Origin: Neokomagataea thailandica NBRC 106555
GTDB lineage: Bacteria; Pseudomonadota; Alphaproteobacteria; Acetobacterales; Acetobacteraceae
Direction of reading: 5' to 3'
Assembly (NCBI RefSeq): GCF_001598495.1
Contig: NZ_BCZB01000025.1
Location: 1-42,377 of the forward strand
DNA length: 42,377 nucleotides
Both the position numbers and the translations under genes were made by a program. The notes below the pieces were generated by a model. It did no database searches, was not told the DNA's origin, and worked only from the letters and a program-made list of their open reading frames with translations. Shown one piece after another: positions 34,185 to 42,377 of the stretch; position 1 is the stretch's first letter; each line of letters begins with the position of its first letter.

Positions 34185-34436
34185 TTACGATTCGGTGTTG
34201 TCGTCTTTGAACCAGACTTCGACTGGGCCGGTGATCTTCAGGGTCATGGGGCGGCCTTTACGGTCCATTGCCTTACCGACGGTGAGACGCACCCAGCTTT
34301 CGCTGATGCAATATTCTTCAACCGTGGTCTTTTCTTCACCTTTGAAGCGGACACCGACGCCACGTGCTAGGACTTCTTCATTGTAGAAAGGGCTGTCGGG
34401 GCTGGCGCAGAGGCGGTCGGGAGGCGTATCGCTCAT
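34185..34436 (-). CDS. DUF3297 family protein
   Basis: A small cytosolic protein of 83 residues that I recognise as DUF3297; its function is unknown. It begins MSDTPPDRLCASPDSPFYN, then VGVRFKGEEKTTVEEYCISE and a C-terminal strand region with DRKGRPMTLKITGPVEVWF. ATG 34436 is chosen because the family starts there and AGGA lies about nine bases upstream; the frame runs 24 codons further without support. It appears to head the unit with the nucleoside hydrolase and SQR. Confidence 0.85.
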   Translation of the reverse strand: MSDTPPDRLCASPDSPFYNEEVLARGVGVRFKGEEKTTVEEYCISESWVRLTVGKAMDRKGRPMTLKITGPVEVWFKDDNTES

Positions 34437-34784
34437 GGGAATGATCCTGTTCTTGTGATGTGTTCGTTCCTTCTCTAGCGCCCAAGGCGCTACTCTCCAA
34501 GCCATCAACCTCTCGTCCTGTGTGTTTCTCCTTGTGGACGGTGAAGAGAAATTCGTGAAGGTCGGGTGTTTTGATCTCTCAATTGCGTTTTAGGGTCATG
34601 ATCTTCGTCGCTATGGGGGTAAATATTACACACAAAAACGCCTATCCATGAACTATCAAATGGGCTCTCAAAAGACGATCATATTTTTTATGTCGTTTGT
34701 TTTTGTGTATTGGTATTGAAATAAATTTATTAATATGATGGTTATATTTTATGTATAAATATAGTGTTAACTTATGGGGTAGTT
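34437..34784. other. 348 bp gene-free, increasingly AT-rich region
   Basis: No credible gene. From about 34560 rightwards the sequence becomes strongly AT-rich and reads into the orphan gene at 34785. TATAAAT at 34754-34760 could be a promoter -10 element for that gene, but no matching -35 element is clear. This is the left flank of a likely acquired island ending near 35160. Confidence 0.5.
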
Positions 34785-35147
34785 ATGATTTTAAGCGATA
34801 ATGGAAAGGCGCTATTAAAGATACTTATACCGTATCTTGAGCATGTTGAAATTCGGGGGGATTCGGTTCGAAAATGTCCTACATATTCGGAGATTTTGCA
34901 TGAAATTATGCCGGGAAGGAGACTTGAAAGAGGTGATGATGCCGGGAAATTATTAAAGCATATGGGGCTTGATGATTTGGCTGAGTGGACTAAAAATAAA
35001 GAATTTCCAGCTATTACAGGACTTATTGTTCGAAAAACAGAAAGAGATCCAGGAATTGGATATTATAATATTATTAAGGAAACAGGAATACAATGGCATG
35101 ATCATATAAAAAATGCCAAAAATTTTAATTGGAAAGCGTATTTATAA
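34785..35147 (+). CDS. AT-rich orphan gene, hypothetical 120-residue protein
   Basis: A soluble protein of 120 residues in an AT-rich island; bases 35101-35160 contain only 12 G/C of 60. GGGG at 34776-34779 precedes ATG 34785; an in-frame GTG at 34764 is an alternative. Visible pattern: an N-terminal helical part with CPTYSEILHEIMPGRR (38-53), a middle helix (GDDAGKLLKHMGLDDLAEW), then FPAITGLIVRKTERDPGIGYY (80-100 region) and a final tryptophan-containing NFNWKAYL. From memory, a 'TYgeLa ... lPaltaLVV.k.tg.PG.Gf ... W' arrangement occurs in small accessory-genome proteins, with a winged-helix look; I could not verify this. No neighbour suggests a job. Confidence 0.6.
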   Translation: MILSDNGKALLKILIPYLEHVEIRGDSVRKCPTYSEILHEIMPGRRLERGDDAGKLLKHMGLDDLAEWTKNKEFPAITGLIVRKTERDPGIGYYNIIKETGIQWHDHIKNAKNFNWKAYL

Positions 35148-35261
35148 TACATATTTACGTTATTATTTGGATTGTTCTGAAGTGGTACGCGATAGGAAGG
35201 CTTTCTCTTGTGCAGGTGTCCTGCGCGTTGGTGAGGTGCGGTTGAACGCGTGTTCTGAACC

Positions 35262-36059
35262 ATGAGGGTTTTGATCTCAGGGGCTGCGTCTGGCATTGGG
35301 CGAGAAATTGCGCGTGTTTTGGCGCGGCCCGGATGCGTGTTGTTTCTTACAGACATTCAAGCTGAAGCTCTTTGGGTGTTGGGGGAGTACTGCCGTGCAC
35401 AAGGGGCGGAGGTTCAAAGTGCGGTGCTGGATGTGCGGGATCGTGCCGGGTTAGAAGCATGGGTTCATCAGGCGCAGGTGTTGGACTATGTTTTTTTATG
35501 TGCGGGCATTACGGGGGGGCGCCCCCCTTGTGATCATTACGGCGTAGCAGTCGAACGTGAAGAGCGTGTCCGGGCGATGTTTGATATTAATGTCGTGGGG
35601 GTTTTGAATATCTTTTACCCTGCGGCGGCGTTGATGAAACGGCGCCGTCGTAACGCGCGCGGCTTGCGGGGGCGTATTTGCGTGATCTCCTCCGTTGCGG
35701 GGTTTGTCTCTTACCCGGGTACGCCGTCTTACGGCGCTTCTAAAGCGGCGGTGGATCGACTGTTTGTAGCTATGGCACCTTTGTTAGGTGGCGCTGGTAT
35801 TACGTTGACGTCCGTGTGTTGTGGGTTTGTGGACACGGCAATGGTGTGGCGGAATGATTTCCCGATGCCGGGTCTGGTCTCGGTGGAAGAGGCCGTTTCG
35901 CGTATTATGCGGGGTGTGCGGCGGGGGAAGCGGCGTGTGGTGTTTCCGTTGTGGCTGGTGGTTGGGTCACGGCTGATGGATCTTTTGCCGCCACGCTGGG
36001 CGGAGCGGTGTTATTTACGGCAGCCTTCGGCGCAGCCTGCGGGCATGCCGGATTTTTAA
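35262..36059 (+). CDS. Short-chain dehydrogenase/reductase
   Basis: A 265-residue SDR of unknown substrate. The nucleotide loop GAASGIG (7-13) is followed by an acidic Asp31 (FLTDIQ), which favours NAD. Asn110 lies in FDINVVG, and the catalytic Ser143/144, Tyr157 and Lys161 in VISSVAGFVSYPGTPSYGASK. The C-terminus is basic and hydrophobic (GKRRVVFPLWLVVGSRLMDLLPPRW), suggesting membrane association. A similar tail is common in lipid- or polysaccharide-linked SDRs. It follows the AT-rich island but has normal composition itself. The RND pump starts 94 bases downstream. Confidence 0.87.
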   Translation: MRVLISGAASGIGREIARVLARPGCVLFLTDIQAEALWVLGEYCRAQGAEVQSAVLDVRDRAGLEAWVHQAQVLDYVFLCAGITGGRPPCDHYGVAVEREERVRAMFDINVVGVLNIFYPAAALMKRRRRNARGLRGRICVISSVAGFVSYPGTPSYGASKAAVDRLFVAMAPLLGGAGITLTSVCCGFVDTAMVWRNDFPMPGLVSVEEAVSRIMRGVRRGKRRVVFPLWLVVGSRLMDLLPPRWAERCYLRQPSAQPAGMPDF

Positions 36060-36153
36060 CCAGAATATCATGATAATTTTCATGGATTAGGCATGATGTA
36101 TTGTGTCTAATTGGTAATGACAAAAAACAGGTCAATGAGGCTATACTTTTCTT

Positions 36154-39100
36154 ATGAACTTCTGCCGTATTTTCATTGACCGCCCCGTTGCGACAACGCT
36201 GATGTCTATCGCGATTTTTGTTGCAGGGATTATTTGTTATCCATCGCTTCCGGTCTCGACTATGCCGGATATGTCATCCACTGCGATTATGGTGGTGGCG
36301 ACGCAGCCGGGGGCAGATCCGGAGCAAATGGCGACGTCTGTTGTCGGACCGTTGGAGCATCGACTGACGGGGCTGGCAGATCTTGAAAGTATTGAATCTG
36401 AAACAACGCAGGGTAGTAGTAGCCTCTACTTGAATTTCTCATCGTCCCGCAATCCGGATGGAGCGTTGCGTGATGTGCGTGCTGCGTTGCGCGCTGCACG
36501 GGTGGATTTGCCCCAAGGGACTTTGGATGGAGATCCGCAGGCTTTTAAGCAAGATGGTGGTGGATTCCCGGTTTATTTGATGAGTTTGACGTCGGATACG
36601 TTATCTCAAGGGCAGCTTTACGATATTGCCCATATCAATGTTGATCCGATTTTGTCTGAAGTGTCTGGGGTAGGACGGGTCGAGGTTGTCGGTTCGTCTA
36701 ACCCTGCGGTGCGTGTTGAGCTTAACCCAGGTCCTTTGTATCGGTGGGGTATTGGGCTGGAGGATATTCGGTCTGCATTGGCTTCGGCGAATGCGTTTAC
36801 GCCGAAAGGTTTTATTGACAGTCACGGTCAGCGTATGACGCTGACAACGAATGATCAGGCGCTTAAAGCGGAAGATTATCGGAACTTGATTATTGCGTAT
36901 CGCAATAGCTTTTTCCCGGTGCGGTTAAGTGATGTCGCAACGGTCAAAGATGATGTGCAAGATGTTTATCAAACGGCCTATTTGAATGGGCAGCGGGCGG
37001 TGACGCTGGTGGTGACGGCGCAGCCCCATGCGAATACCGTGGCGATTGTGGATGGTATTAATGCGCGGATGGATAAGTTTCGTGCGTCTTTGCCGCCTCA
37101 TGTGGCGTTGCATGTTGGGTTGGATACATCCCGCTCTATTCGGGCGGCATTATTGGATGCCAAAGAGACGTTATTTATCTCTGTGATCCTTGTTGTGCTG
37201 GTGATTTTAGTCTTTTTCCGCCGTGTTAAGACGACGATTATTCCAGCCGTGACGGTGCCCTTGGCCTTGTCAGGGACATTGGCTGTGATGGCGATGTTCC
37301 ATTTTTCACTCGATGTTTTGTCCTTGATGGCTTTGACCATTGCTGTTGGTTTTGTGGTTGATGATGCCATTGTCGTGTTGGAAAATATCGCGCGTCACAT
37401 TGAGAATGGTGAGACGCGCTATGATGCCAGTGTACGTGGTGCTTCTGAGATTGGATTTACGGTTCTATCGATCAGTGCATCACTGATTGCGGTGTTCATA
37501 CCGTTGTTGTTTTTGCCGGGCACCGCGGGTTCGATCATGTTCGAGTTCTGCATGACGATGATTGCCGCTATTGTTATTTCTATGTGGCTTTCGCTGACGC
37601 TGACGCCAATGATGTGCGCGCGTATGCTGGAAGTGGATCATGGCGATGGAGAAGCGCATGGTTTTGTTGGGGCTATTCTGAACAGAACCGTATGGGTGTT
37701 GGACGGGTTGTCTGCGCTCTATGCGCGTTCCATGCGCTGGTGCTTACGGCATACGGTGCTGGTGGGTTTGACATTACCCTTAAGCTTTATTGCGTTGATT
37801 GCGGTCGTCACGATCTTGCCGAAGGAGTTTGTACCGCAGCAAGATATTTCGCTTTTGGGAGGGAATATACAGGGTGACCCGACGATGTCGTTCCAAGAGT
37901 TGGATCGGCGTATTAAAGTTGTGGCGAATATTGTGGGGAAAGACCCTGATGTTTTGTCGACAACCGTGTTTACGAGTTCGAAAAATGAGGCAGATTTTTA
38001 TCTGCATTTGAAAGATAAAAGCGAGAGACCTCCGGTTGAGACGGTTCTGGCCCGGATACGTAAAGCCTTACCGAATGATCCCGGTGCTGAGGTGATGTTC
38101 TGGAATCAGGGCGGCGGCAATCAAGGCGGGAATAGCCAGAGTAATACTGGGAATTATCGTTATGTGTTGCGCGGTGAAAATATTGATGATTTGTCGGCTT
38201 ATATCCCGAAGTTAATGTCTTATTTGCGTAATTCTGGGCATTTTAACAACCTCTCTTCACCGACAGAACATCAAACGATCTCTGCTGTTGTGGCAGTGCG
38301 CCGTGAGACGGAAGCGCGCTATGGAGTGACGCCGCAACTGATCCAGCAGGCATTGTATGATTCGTATGGGCAGAGCATTGTTTCTACGATTCATCTGCCT
38401 ATGACGACGCATCGTGTGGTGATGGTTGTGGCACCAGAATATCGGTTGGATCCGTATCAATTGCATTCGTTATGGGTCTCGACTTCGGCAGGAACGGCAG
38501 CGGGTGGTATTGCCTCGAACTTGATACGTGTGCGTGAAACGGGTGGAACGGAATCTGCGTTTAATGCGCGTGCTGCGGCATCGATTCAGAATGCGCTGGC
38601 CAATAGGTTGTCTGGTACGAGTTCTGCGGGGTCTGCTGTATCGTCTTCGAGCGAAACGATGGTGCCATTGGATAATGTGGCGCAGGTTTTGATGAAGCCG
38701 CAGCCTTTAATGGTGGCGCATCGGGAGGGGTATTTCTCAGAGTCGTTTTCATTCGATCTCACCCCGGGGTTTTCCTATTCACAAGCAACGAAATTTATTG
38801 AGCGTGCTTTGCAGGAGACGCATGCACCTTCTGGTGTTTTGGGGGAATTTACGGGAACGGCGGGTGATACCTCCAAAATGTTGGTTAATGGTTTGTTGGC
38901 CTTCGCGGCCGCCTTGGCGGTGATGTATATTGTGTTGGGGATTTTGTATGAGAGTTTGATCCACCCAATCACCATTTTATCGACGCTTCCGTCAGCGGGT
39001 ATTGGCGCGGTTCTGGCTCTTTTGGTGTCGGGCAGTTCGTTCAGTTTGATTGCGATGATTGGGATTATTCTTCTGACAGGGATTGTGAAGAAGAACGCTA

Positions 39101-39447
39101 TTTTGGTGATTGATTTTGCGATTGAAGCTGAGCGCAAAGAAGGGTTGAGTCCGAAAGAAGCCGTATACAAGGCTTCTGTCACCCGGTTCCGTCCGATTAT
39201 TATGACGTCTTTGGCTGCAGCGCTTGGGGCTGTCCCTTTGATTATTGGGCATGGTTATGGCTCTGAGATGCGTGCGCCTTTGGGGATTTCGGTACTGGGC
39301 GGGATGATTGTGAGCCAGTTATTGACTTTATATACGACGCCGGTGGTGTATTTGTGGATGGACCGTCTAGGGCGGTTCGGAACGCGTTTGGTTCGGCGTG
39401 TTGTTGGGAAATCAAAAATATCATCATCTATTAAAGCTCAAATATGA
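36154..39447 (+). CDS. RND-family inner-membrane efflux pump (HAE1-like)
   Basis: A 1097-residue proton-driven exporter with the RND layout: first span at about 10-30, large periplasmic loop, spans at about 335-540, second loop, and spans at about 910-1080. The proton-relay pair Asp403-Asp404 lies in VGFVVDDAIVVLENIARH. It resembles the MdtB/MdtC/MuxC branch. The periplasmic loops have two low-complexity patches: Asn/Gly-rich NQGGGNQGGNSQSNTGN (651-667) and a Ser/Ala-rich patch at about 813-835. No membrane-fusion or outer-membrane channel gene is adjacent, so it must borrow partners encoded elsewhere or lie apart from them. Confidence 0.93.
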   Translation: MNFCRIFIDRPVATTLMSIAIFVAGIICYPSLPVSTMPDMSSTAIMVVATQPGADPEQMATSVVGPLEHRLTGLADLESIESETTQGSSSLYLNFSSSRNPDGALRDVRAALRAARVDLPQGTLDGDPQAFKQDGGGFPVYLMSLTSDTLSQGQLYDIAHINVDPILSEVSGVGRVEVVGSSNPAVRVELNPGPLYRWGIGLEDIRSALASANAFTPKGFIDSHGQRMTLTTNDQALKAEDYRNLIIAYRNSFFPVRLSDVATVKDDVQDVYQTAYLNGQRAVTLVVTAQPHANTVAIVDGINARMDKFRASLPPHVALHVGLDTSRSIRAALLDAKETLFISVILVVLVILVFFRRVKTTIIPAVTVPLALSGTLAVMAMFHFSLDVLSLMALTIAVGFVVDDAIVVLENIARHIENGETRYDASVRGASEIGFTVLSISASLIAVFIPLLFLPGTAGSIMFEFCMTMIAAIVISMWLSLTLTPMMCARMLEVDHGDGEAHGFVGAILNRTVWVLDGLSALYARSMRWCLRHTVLVGLTLPLSFIALIAVVTILPKEFVPQQDISLLGGNIQGDPTMSFQELDRRIKVVANIVGKDPDVLSTTVFTSSKNEADFYLHLKDKSERPPVETVLARIRKALPNDPGAEVMFWNQGGGNQGGNSQSNTGNYRYVLRGENIDDLSAYIPKLMSYLRNSGHFNNLSSPTEHQTISAVVAVRRETEARYGVTPQLIQQALYDSYGQSIVSTIHLPMTTHRVVMVVAPEYRLDPYQLHSLWVSTSAGTAAGGIASNLIRVRETGGTESAFNARAAASIQNALANRLSGTSSAGSAVSSSSETMVPLDNVAQVLMKPQPLMVAHREGYFSESFSFDLTPGFSYSQATKFIERALQETHAPSGVLGEFTGTAGDTSKMLVNGLLAFAAALAVMYIVLGILYESLIHPITILSTLPSAGIGAVLALLVSGSSFSLIAMIGIILLTGIVKKNAILVIDFAIEAERKEGLSPKEAVYKASVTRFRPIIMTSLAAALGAVPLIIGHGYGSEMRAPLGISVLGGMIVSQLLTLYTTPVVYLWMDRLGRFGTRLVRRVVGKSKISSSIKAQI

Positions 39448-39576
39448 ATAAATTATCCTTGCTTTATAATATAATAGTGAATAATTTTATTTATAATAAA
39501 CGGGGGCTTTTCGTTTTTCTTATTTGATTATATTTTGTTTAAATTCCAATTGTGAAAGAGGATATCGAAAAGAACG

Positions 39577-40893
39577 ATGGCTGATAATTTTCCTTTGATA
39601 TCCTCTCAAACATCCTCGGCGCCTGTTGAGAGTAAGGCGTCGGATACGGCGCCTTATTTGTTACCGACTGCGGTGCCGGTATTGAGTGTTGAGCGTAATA
39701 TACGTTTTGATTTCAATGATGGTGCCCGGGTGATGGTGCCTGAAATCGACCCAAAAATTGGACAATGGCATATCTGTCTGTCCGATTATGAGACGGGTAA
39801 TGTATTATTCAATGCCCAATTAAAAGGCGGTATGGTCTCTTCGACGAAGAAGTATCATGTGCCGTTTCAGATTGATGTGACTTTGGTGCAGGCGGATGGG
39901 ACGCGTGTAGCCGCGTTGCATCATAAGATGTCTTTGCGGGAACGGCCGGTTTTGGTGCAGCTCCCTGTGGGGACGTTGGGGGATACACTGGCATGGTTGC
40001 CAGCCGTTATCCGTTTTGCGCGGCAGACAGGTGCGCGTGTGACGTGCAGTGTTGCGGATATTATTTTACCGCTTGTCGCAGATGCTAACCCTGAGGTGGT
40101 GTTAATCGGGCATAATGTTGCGAAAAAGGACGAGGCTTTTACGAGCCGCTTTTACGCGACGTATCGTATTGGTTTGTTCTTCACGGATAAAGATTGTGTC
40201 TATCAGCCGACGGATTTTCGACATGTTGGGTTGCACCGTACTGCGGCGTATATTTTAGGGGTTGATCCTTGGGATGATACACCGCCGAAGGTGACAATCC
40301 CGGATGGAGATACGCCACCGATTGATGGCCCTTATGTGGTCATAGCAACGCAGGCGAGTACGCAATGTAAGTATTGGAATAACCCTGCTGGCTGGCATGA
40401 GGTGATCGCGTTTTTGAAGAAGGCGGGATACCGCGTTATCTGTATTGATAAAGATGCGTTCCATGGAACGGGGTATGTGTATAATCACATTCCGCATGGT
40501 TGTGAGGATGAAACGGGCCCTAGGCCGCTCTCTGAACGAGCACGCTGGCTCAAACACGCAAGTTTCTTTATAGGGTTATCGAGCGGTCTGGCGTGGTTGG
40601 CTCATGCGGCGGGGGCGCCTGTTGTTATGATTTCAGGGTTTACGCATCCGGATAATGAGTTTGCTACGCCGTATCGTGTCATCAATTGGCATACGTGCAA
40701 TTCTTGCTGGAATGATCCGCAACACCAGTTTGATCATAAAGACTTCTTTTGGTGCCCTCGTCATAAAGGGGATAAGCGTCAATTTGAGTGTACTCGTTTG
40801 ATTACGGGAGCGCAGGTCATCCGCACGATACGCCGCTTGATGAAAGACCGTGCTCTGCCGGGTGCGGAGGATCAACAAACGAACGTTGCGTGA
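39577..40893 (+). CDS. Autotransporter strand-loop-strand O-heptosyltransferase
   Basis: A 438-residue glycosyltransferase of the bacterial autotransporter heptosyltransferase family (TibC/Aah type), which sugars passenger domains of autotransporter adhesins in the cytosol. An N-terminal beta-rich domain (35-125) is followed by a GT-B core with VGTLGDTLAW (131-140, likely catalytic Asp136), YVVIATQASTQCKYWNNP and FIGLSSGLAWLAHAAGAPVV. The C-terminal iron-finger cysteines are all present: Cys374 and Cys377 (HTCNSCW), Cys393 (FWCPRH) and Cys405 (QFECTR). Its AT-rich upstream region holds a TATAAT at 39475-39480. No autotransporter or ADP-heptose gene is visible next to it. trhO starts nine bases after its stop. 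Confidence 0.88.
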   Translation: MADNFPLISSQTSSAPVESKASDTAPYLLPTAVPVLSVERNIRFDFNDGARVMVPEIDPKIGQWHICLSDYETGNVLFNAQLKGGMVSSTKKYHVPFQIDVTLVQADGTRVAALHHKMSLRERPVLVQLPVGTLGDTLAWLPAVIRFARQTGARVTCSVADIILPLVADANPEVVLIGHNVAKKDEAFTSRFYATYRIGLFFTDKDCVYQPTDFRHVGLHRTAAYILGVDPWDDTPPKVTIPDGDTPPIDGPYVVIATQASTQCKYWNNPAGWHEVIAFLKKAGYRVICIDKDAFHGTGYVYNHIPHGCEDETGPRPLSERARWLKHASFFIGLSSGLAWLAHAAGAPVVMISGFTHPDNEFATPYRVINWHTCNSCWNDPQHQFDHKDFFWCPRHKGDKRQFECTRLITGAQVIRTIRRLMKDRALPGAEDQQTNVA

Positions 40894-40902
40894 CCGAGTT
40901 TT

Positions 40903-41856
40903 ATGTCTGAGATATCTTCTTCCGTTGAAATGCCTATTTGTGTGGCAGCTCTGTATAAATTTGTGCCGATTGAGGATTGCCCATCTGTTCAGGCCCTGTT
41001 GAAGCAGGATGGGGAGGCGTTGGGCATTCGCGGGATTCTGCTGGTCGCTCCTGAGGGGTTGAATGGCACGATTGCGGGAACGGATGAGGCGATTACGGCT
41101 ATTTTGACGCGTATTCGCTCTTTGCCGGGATGTGCAGATATTGAAGTGAAATTCTCACGAGCACCGGAATTGCCGTTCCGGCGTTTTAAGGTGCGGTTGA
41201 AGCGTGAGATTGTGACGATGGGGTGCCCGGATATTGATCCACGGCATAGTGTTGGTCATTACGTTGCGCCGGAAGATTGGAATGATTTGATTTCTGATCC
41301 GGATACGATTTTGATTGATACGCGTAATGATTACGAAGTGTCGATCGGGACGTTTAAGGGGGCTGAAGACCCGAAGACGACCAGCTTTCGTGAGTTTCCT
41401 GAATGGTTCCGTAAGCGGCGGGAGGCTTTGGAAGCGGAAGGGCGTAAGCCAAAAATTGCGATGTTCTGCACGGGGGGTATCCGTTGTGAGAAATCGACGG
41501 CTTTTGCGCGCTCGGAAGGTGTGGAAGATGTGTACCACTTGCAGGGTGGTATTTTGAAATATCTGGAGACGGTGCCAGAGGAAAAGAGCCTGTGGGAAGG
41601 TGCGTGCTTTGTCTTCGACCAACGCGTTGCGGTGGAGCATGGCCTTGAAATTTCTCATTATGATTTGTGCCATGCGTGTCGGCGGCCGATTTCGGAGGCG
41701 GAAAAAGCCTCTCCGCTTTATGTGCAGGGTGTGGCGTGCCCGCATTGTCATAATGAACGCTCGGAAGAGCAACGGCACCGTTATGCGGAACGTGAACGGC
41801 AAGAGCGCTTGGCTTTAGAGCGTAAGACGGGCCATTTGGGGGTGTCGCAGAAGTAA
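40903..41856 (+). CDS. trhO: tRNA uridine(34) hydroxylase, rhodanese-related
   Basis: Hydroxylates U34 of certain tRNAs to 5-hydroxyuridine (YceA/TrhO, formerly UPF0176). The 317-residue protein has an N-terminal acylphosphatase-like domain (about 10-105) and a rhodanese domain whose active loop is FCTGGIRC, with Cys189 and Cys195. A Cys-rich C-terminus follows, CHACRRP…CPHC, of the zinc-ribbon type, then a charged helix. The start lies nine bases downstream of the glycosyltransferase stop, so the two are probably cotranscribed, though no functional link is evident. Confidence 0.94.
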   Translation: MSEISSSVEMPICVAALYKFVPIEDCPSVQALLKQDGEALGIRGILLVAPEGLNGTIAGTDEAITAILTRIRSLPGCADIEVKFSRAPELPFRRFKVRLKREIVTMGCPDIDPRHSVGHYVAPEDWNDLISDPDTILIDTRNDYEVSIGTFKGAEDPKTTSFREFPEWFRKRREALEAEGRKPKIAMFCTGGIRCEKSTAFARSEGVEDVYHLQGGILKYLETVPEEKSLWEGACFVFDQRVAVEHGLEISHYDLCHACRRPISEAEKASPLYVQGVACPHCHNERSEEQRHRYAERERQERLALERKTGHLGVSQK

Positions 41857-41887
41857 GGGTGAGGTGGAGTGTCGGCACAACAGGTGG

Positions 41888-41918
41888 CTGAGAAAGATAT
41901 ACTGCCATCTGTTCTCAG
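41888..41918 (+). terminator. Hairpin after trhO
   Basis: CTGAGAA (41888-41894) pairs perfectly with TTCTCAG (41912-41918), and inner bases can extend pairing partly. It lies 31 bases past the trhO stop, with no T-run. It may end the operon before the IS remnant. Confidence 0.45.
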
Positions 41919-41952
41919 GTTTGGTGATCGACGCATATAGGTTATGTGGTTT

Positions 41953-42195
41953 GGCCCTGTTGCAAAGTTGGCATTCCTGTTTGAACCCGTTTTGGGGTGT
42001 GGCGAAGACATGACAAATGAGCGATTTCTAAGGGCAAAATTTTCTTAGTGAGGCGATCTTGTGGGCGGTTCGTTGGTATTGCCGCTACGCGATCAGCTAG
42101 CGGAGCGCGGCGTGAGTGTCGATCATTGAACGATTTAGCGCCGGGTCCAGCGCTATGCCATCTGAGGTGGACAAGCGTTTACGCTGGTATTGGAA
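41953..42195 (+). mobile_element. Decayed IS6-family insertion sequence, left end
   Basis: GGCCCTGTTGCAAAGTTG at 41953-41970 matches the terminal repeat type of IS6-family elements. Downstream, the transposase survives in broken frames. EAILWAVRWYCRYAIS is read from 42050 and ends in TAG. A deletion removes the expected YRDLEEML. ERGVSVDH then follows from 42103 with stops TGA and TAG, then KRLRWYWK from about 42174. Several stops and at least two frameshifts make it inactive. The element breaks off at about 42195, where aspS sequence begins; no right terminal repeat is seen. The catalytic DDE region is missing. Confidence 0.85.
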
Positions 42196-42377
42196 ATGCA
42201 CCGTAACATCATGCTGCGCAGCAAGGTTATTGCGAGCATGCGTCAGCGTATGAATGATCAGGGTTTTACGGAATTCCAGACGCCTATTTTGACGGCGTCT
42301 TCCCCTGAAGGTGCGCGTGACTTCTTGGTGCCAGCACGGTCTGCATCCGGGTAAGTTCTATGCACTGCCGCAAGCGC
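42193..42377 (+). pseudogene. aspS: 5'-truncated, frameshifted aspS fragment
   Basis: The frame from 42193 reads [20 protein letters not shown], then a run ending [20 protein letters not shown] and LVPAR. This is the catalytic-domain entry of aspartyl-tRNA synthetase, including the class II motif-1 region. Everything upstream of this point is replaced by the IS6 remnant. After LVPAR one extra base near 42338 shifts the frame into TAA at 42352; deleting it restores [12 protein letters not shown] to the window edge. AspRS is essential, so an intact copy is expected elsewhere, and this piece is most likely a pseudogene. A sequencing error could explain the frameshift but not the missing 5' part. 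Confidence 0.83.

Noticed and set aside
41155-41802. 215-codon minus-strand frame opposite trhO
   Set aside because: Arg/Phe/Thr-rich shadow; trhO has full-length family motifs on the plus strand.
1-42377. CRISPR array, prophage, integrase, rRNA operon
   Set aside because: No regularly spaced direct repeats, phage structural genes or rRNA sequence were seen; the only mobile DNA is the IS6 remnant at the right edge.

Overview
The window looks like chromosomal DNA of an acetic acid bacterium (Acetobacteraceae, Alphaproteobacteria). The protein set fits this family: HisZ, type 2 ArgC, alphaproteobacterial SerC, ScsB-like DsbD, L25/Ctc fused arrangement with Pth, an OxyR with the classic cysteine pair, and a type II sulfide:quinone oxidoreductase. 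Base composition is moderately GC-rich with frequent TTG and GTG starts. The genus cannot be fixed from the sequence alone. Most of the window is ordinary housekeeping DNA; no prophage, CRISPR array or rRNA operon is visible.

Layout. 1-3.2 kb (minus): mazG, then queA and tgt, the last two overlapping by ATGA and performing successive steps of queuosine synthesis. 3.3-10.5 kb (plus): argC, tRNA-Leu(CAA), the overlapping pair serC-hisZ, purA, and a two-gene unit made of a predicted pseudokinase with a tail membrane segment and a small membrane protein. 10.5-13.9 kb (minus): dapF and mtaB (overlapping), then ftsY beyond a 413 bp low-complexity spacer. 14.0-18.0 kb (plus): a methyltransferase, a DEAD-box RNA helicase with a DbpA-type domain and RGG tail, and an outer-membrane beta-barrel protein. 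18.1-20.9 kb (minus): a phosphodiesterase lipoprotein, glutaredoxin 2 and YqgE/AlgH. 21.0-25 kb: a YdfG-type dehydrogenase, a minus-strand pair of secreted proteins (creatininase family plus YVTN beta-propeller), DUF2721, and a 45-residue membrane peptide.

25.1-31.8 kb: a membrane GGDEF-EAL protein, oxyR (minus), then dsbD, rplY and pth (plus). 31.9-34.4 kb (minus): DUF3297, nucleoside hydrolase and sulfide:quinone oxidoreductase, possibly one transcription unit. 34.4-35.2 kb is a clearly AT-rich island with one orphan gene, probably acquired by transfer. 35.3-41.9 kb (plus): an SDR, a lone RND pump, an autotransporter-type O-heptosyltransferase and the tRNA hydroxylase trhO. The window ends in a decayed IS6-family element joined to a 5'-truncated, frameshifted piece of aspS.

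Recurring themes are tRNA modification (queA, tgt, mtaB, trhO, pth) and envelope thiol and redox chemistry (dsbD, oxyR, grxB, SQR). The least explained parts are the pseudokinase/membrane pair at 8.1-10.5 kb, the secreted creatininase/propeller pair at 21.8-23.9 kb, the AT-rich orphan at 34.8 kb, the heptosyltransferase without a visible autotransporter, and the IS6-aspS chimera.
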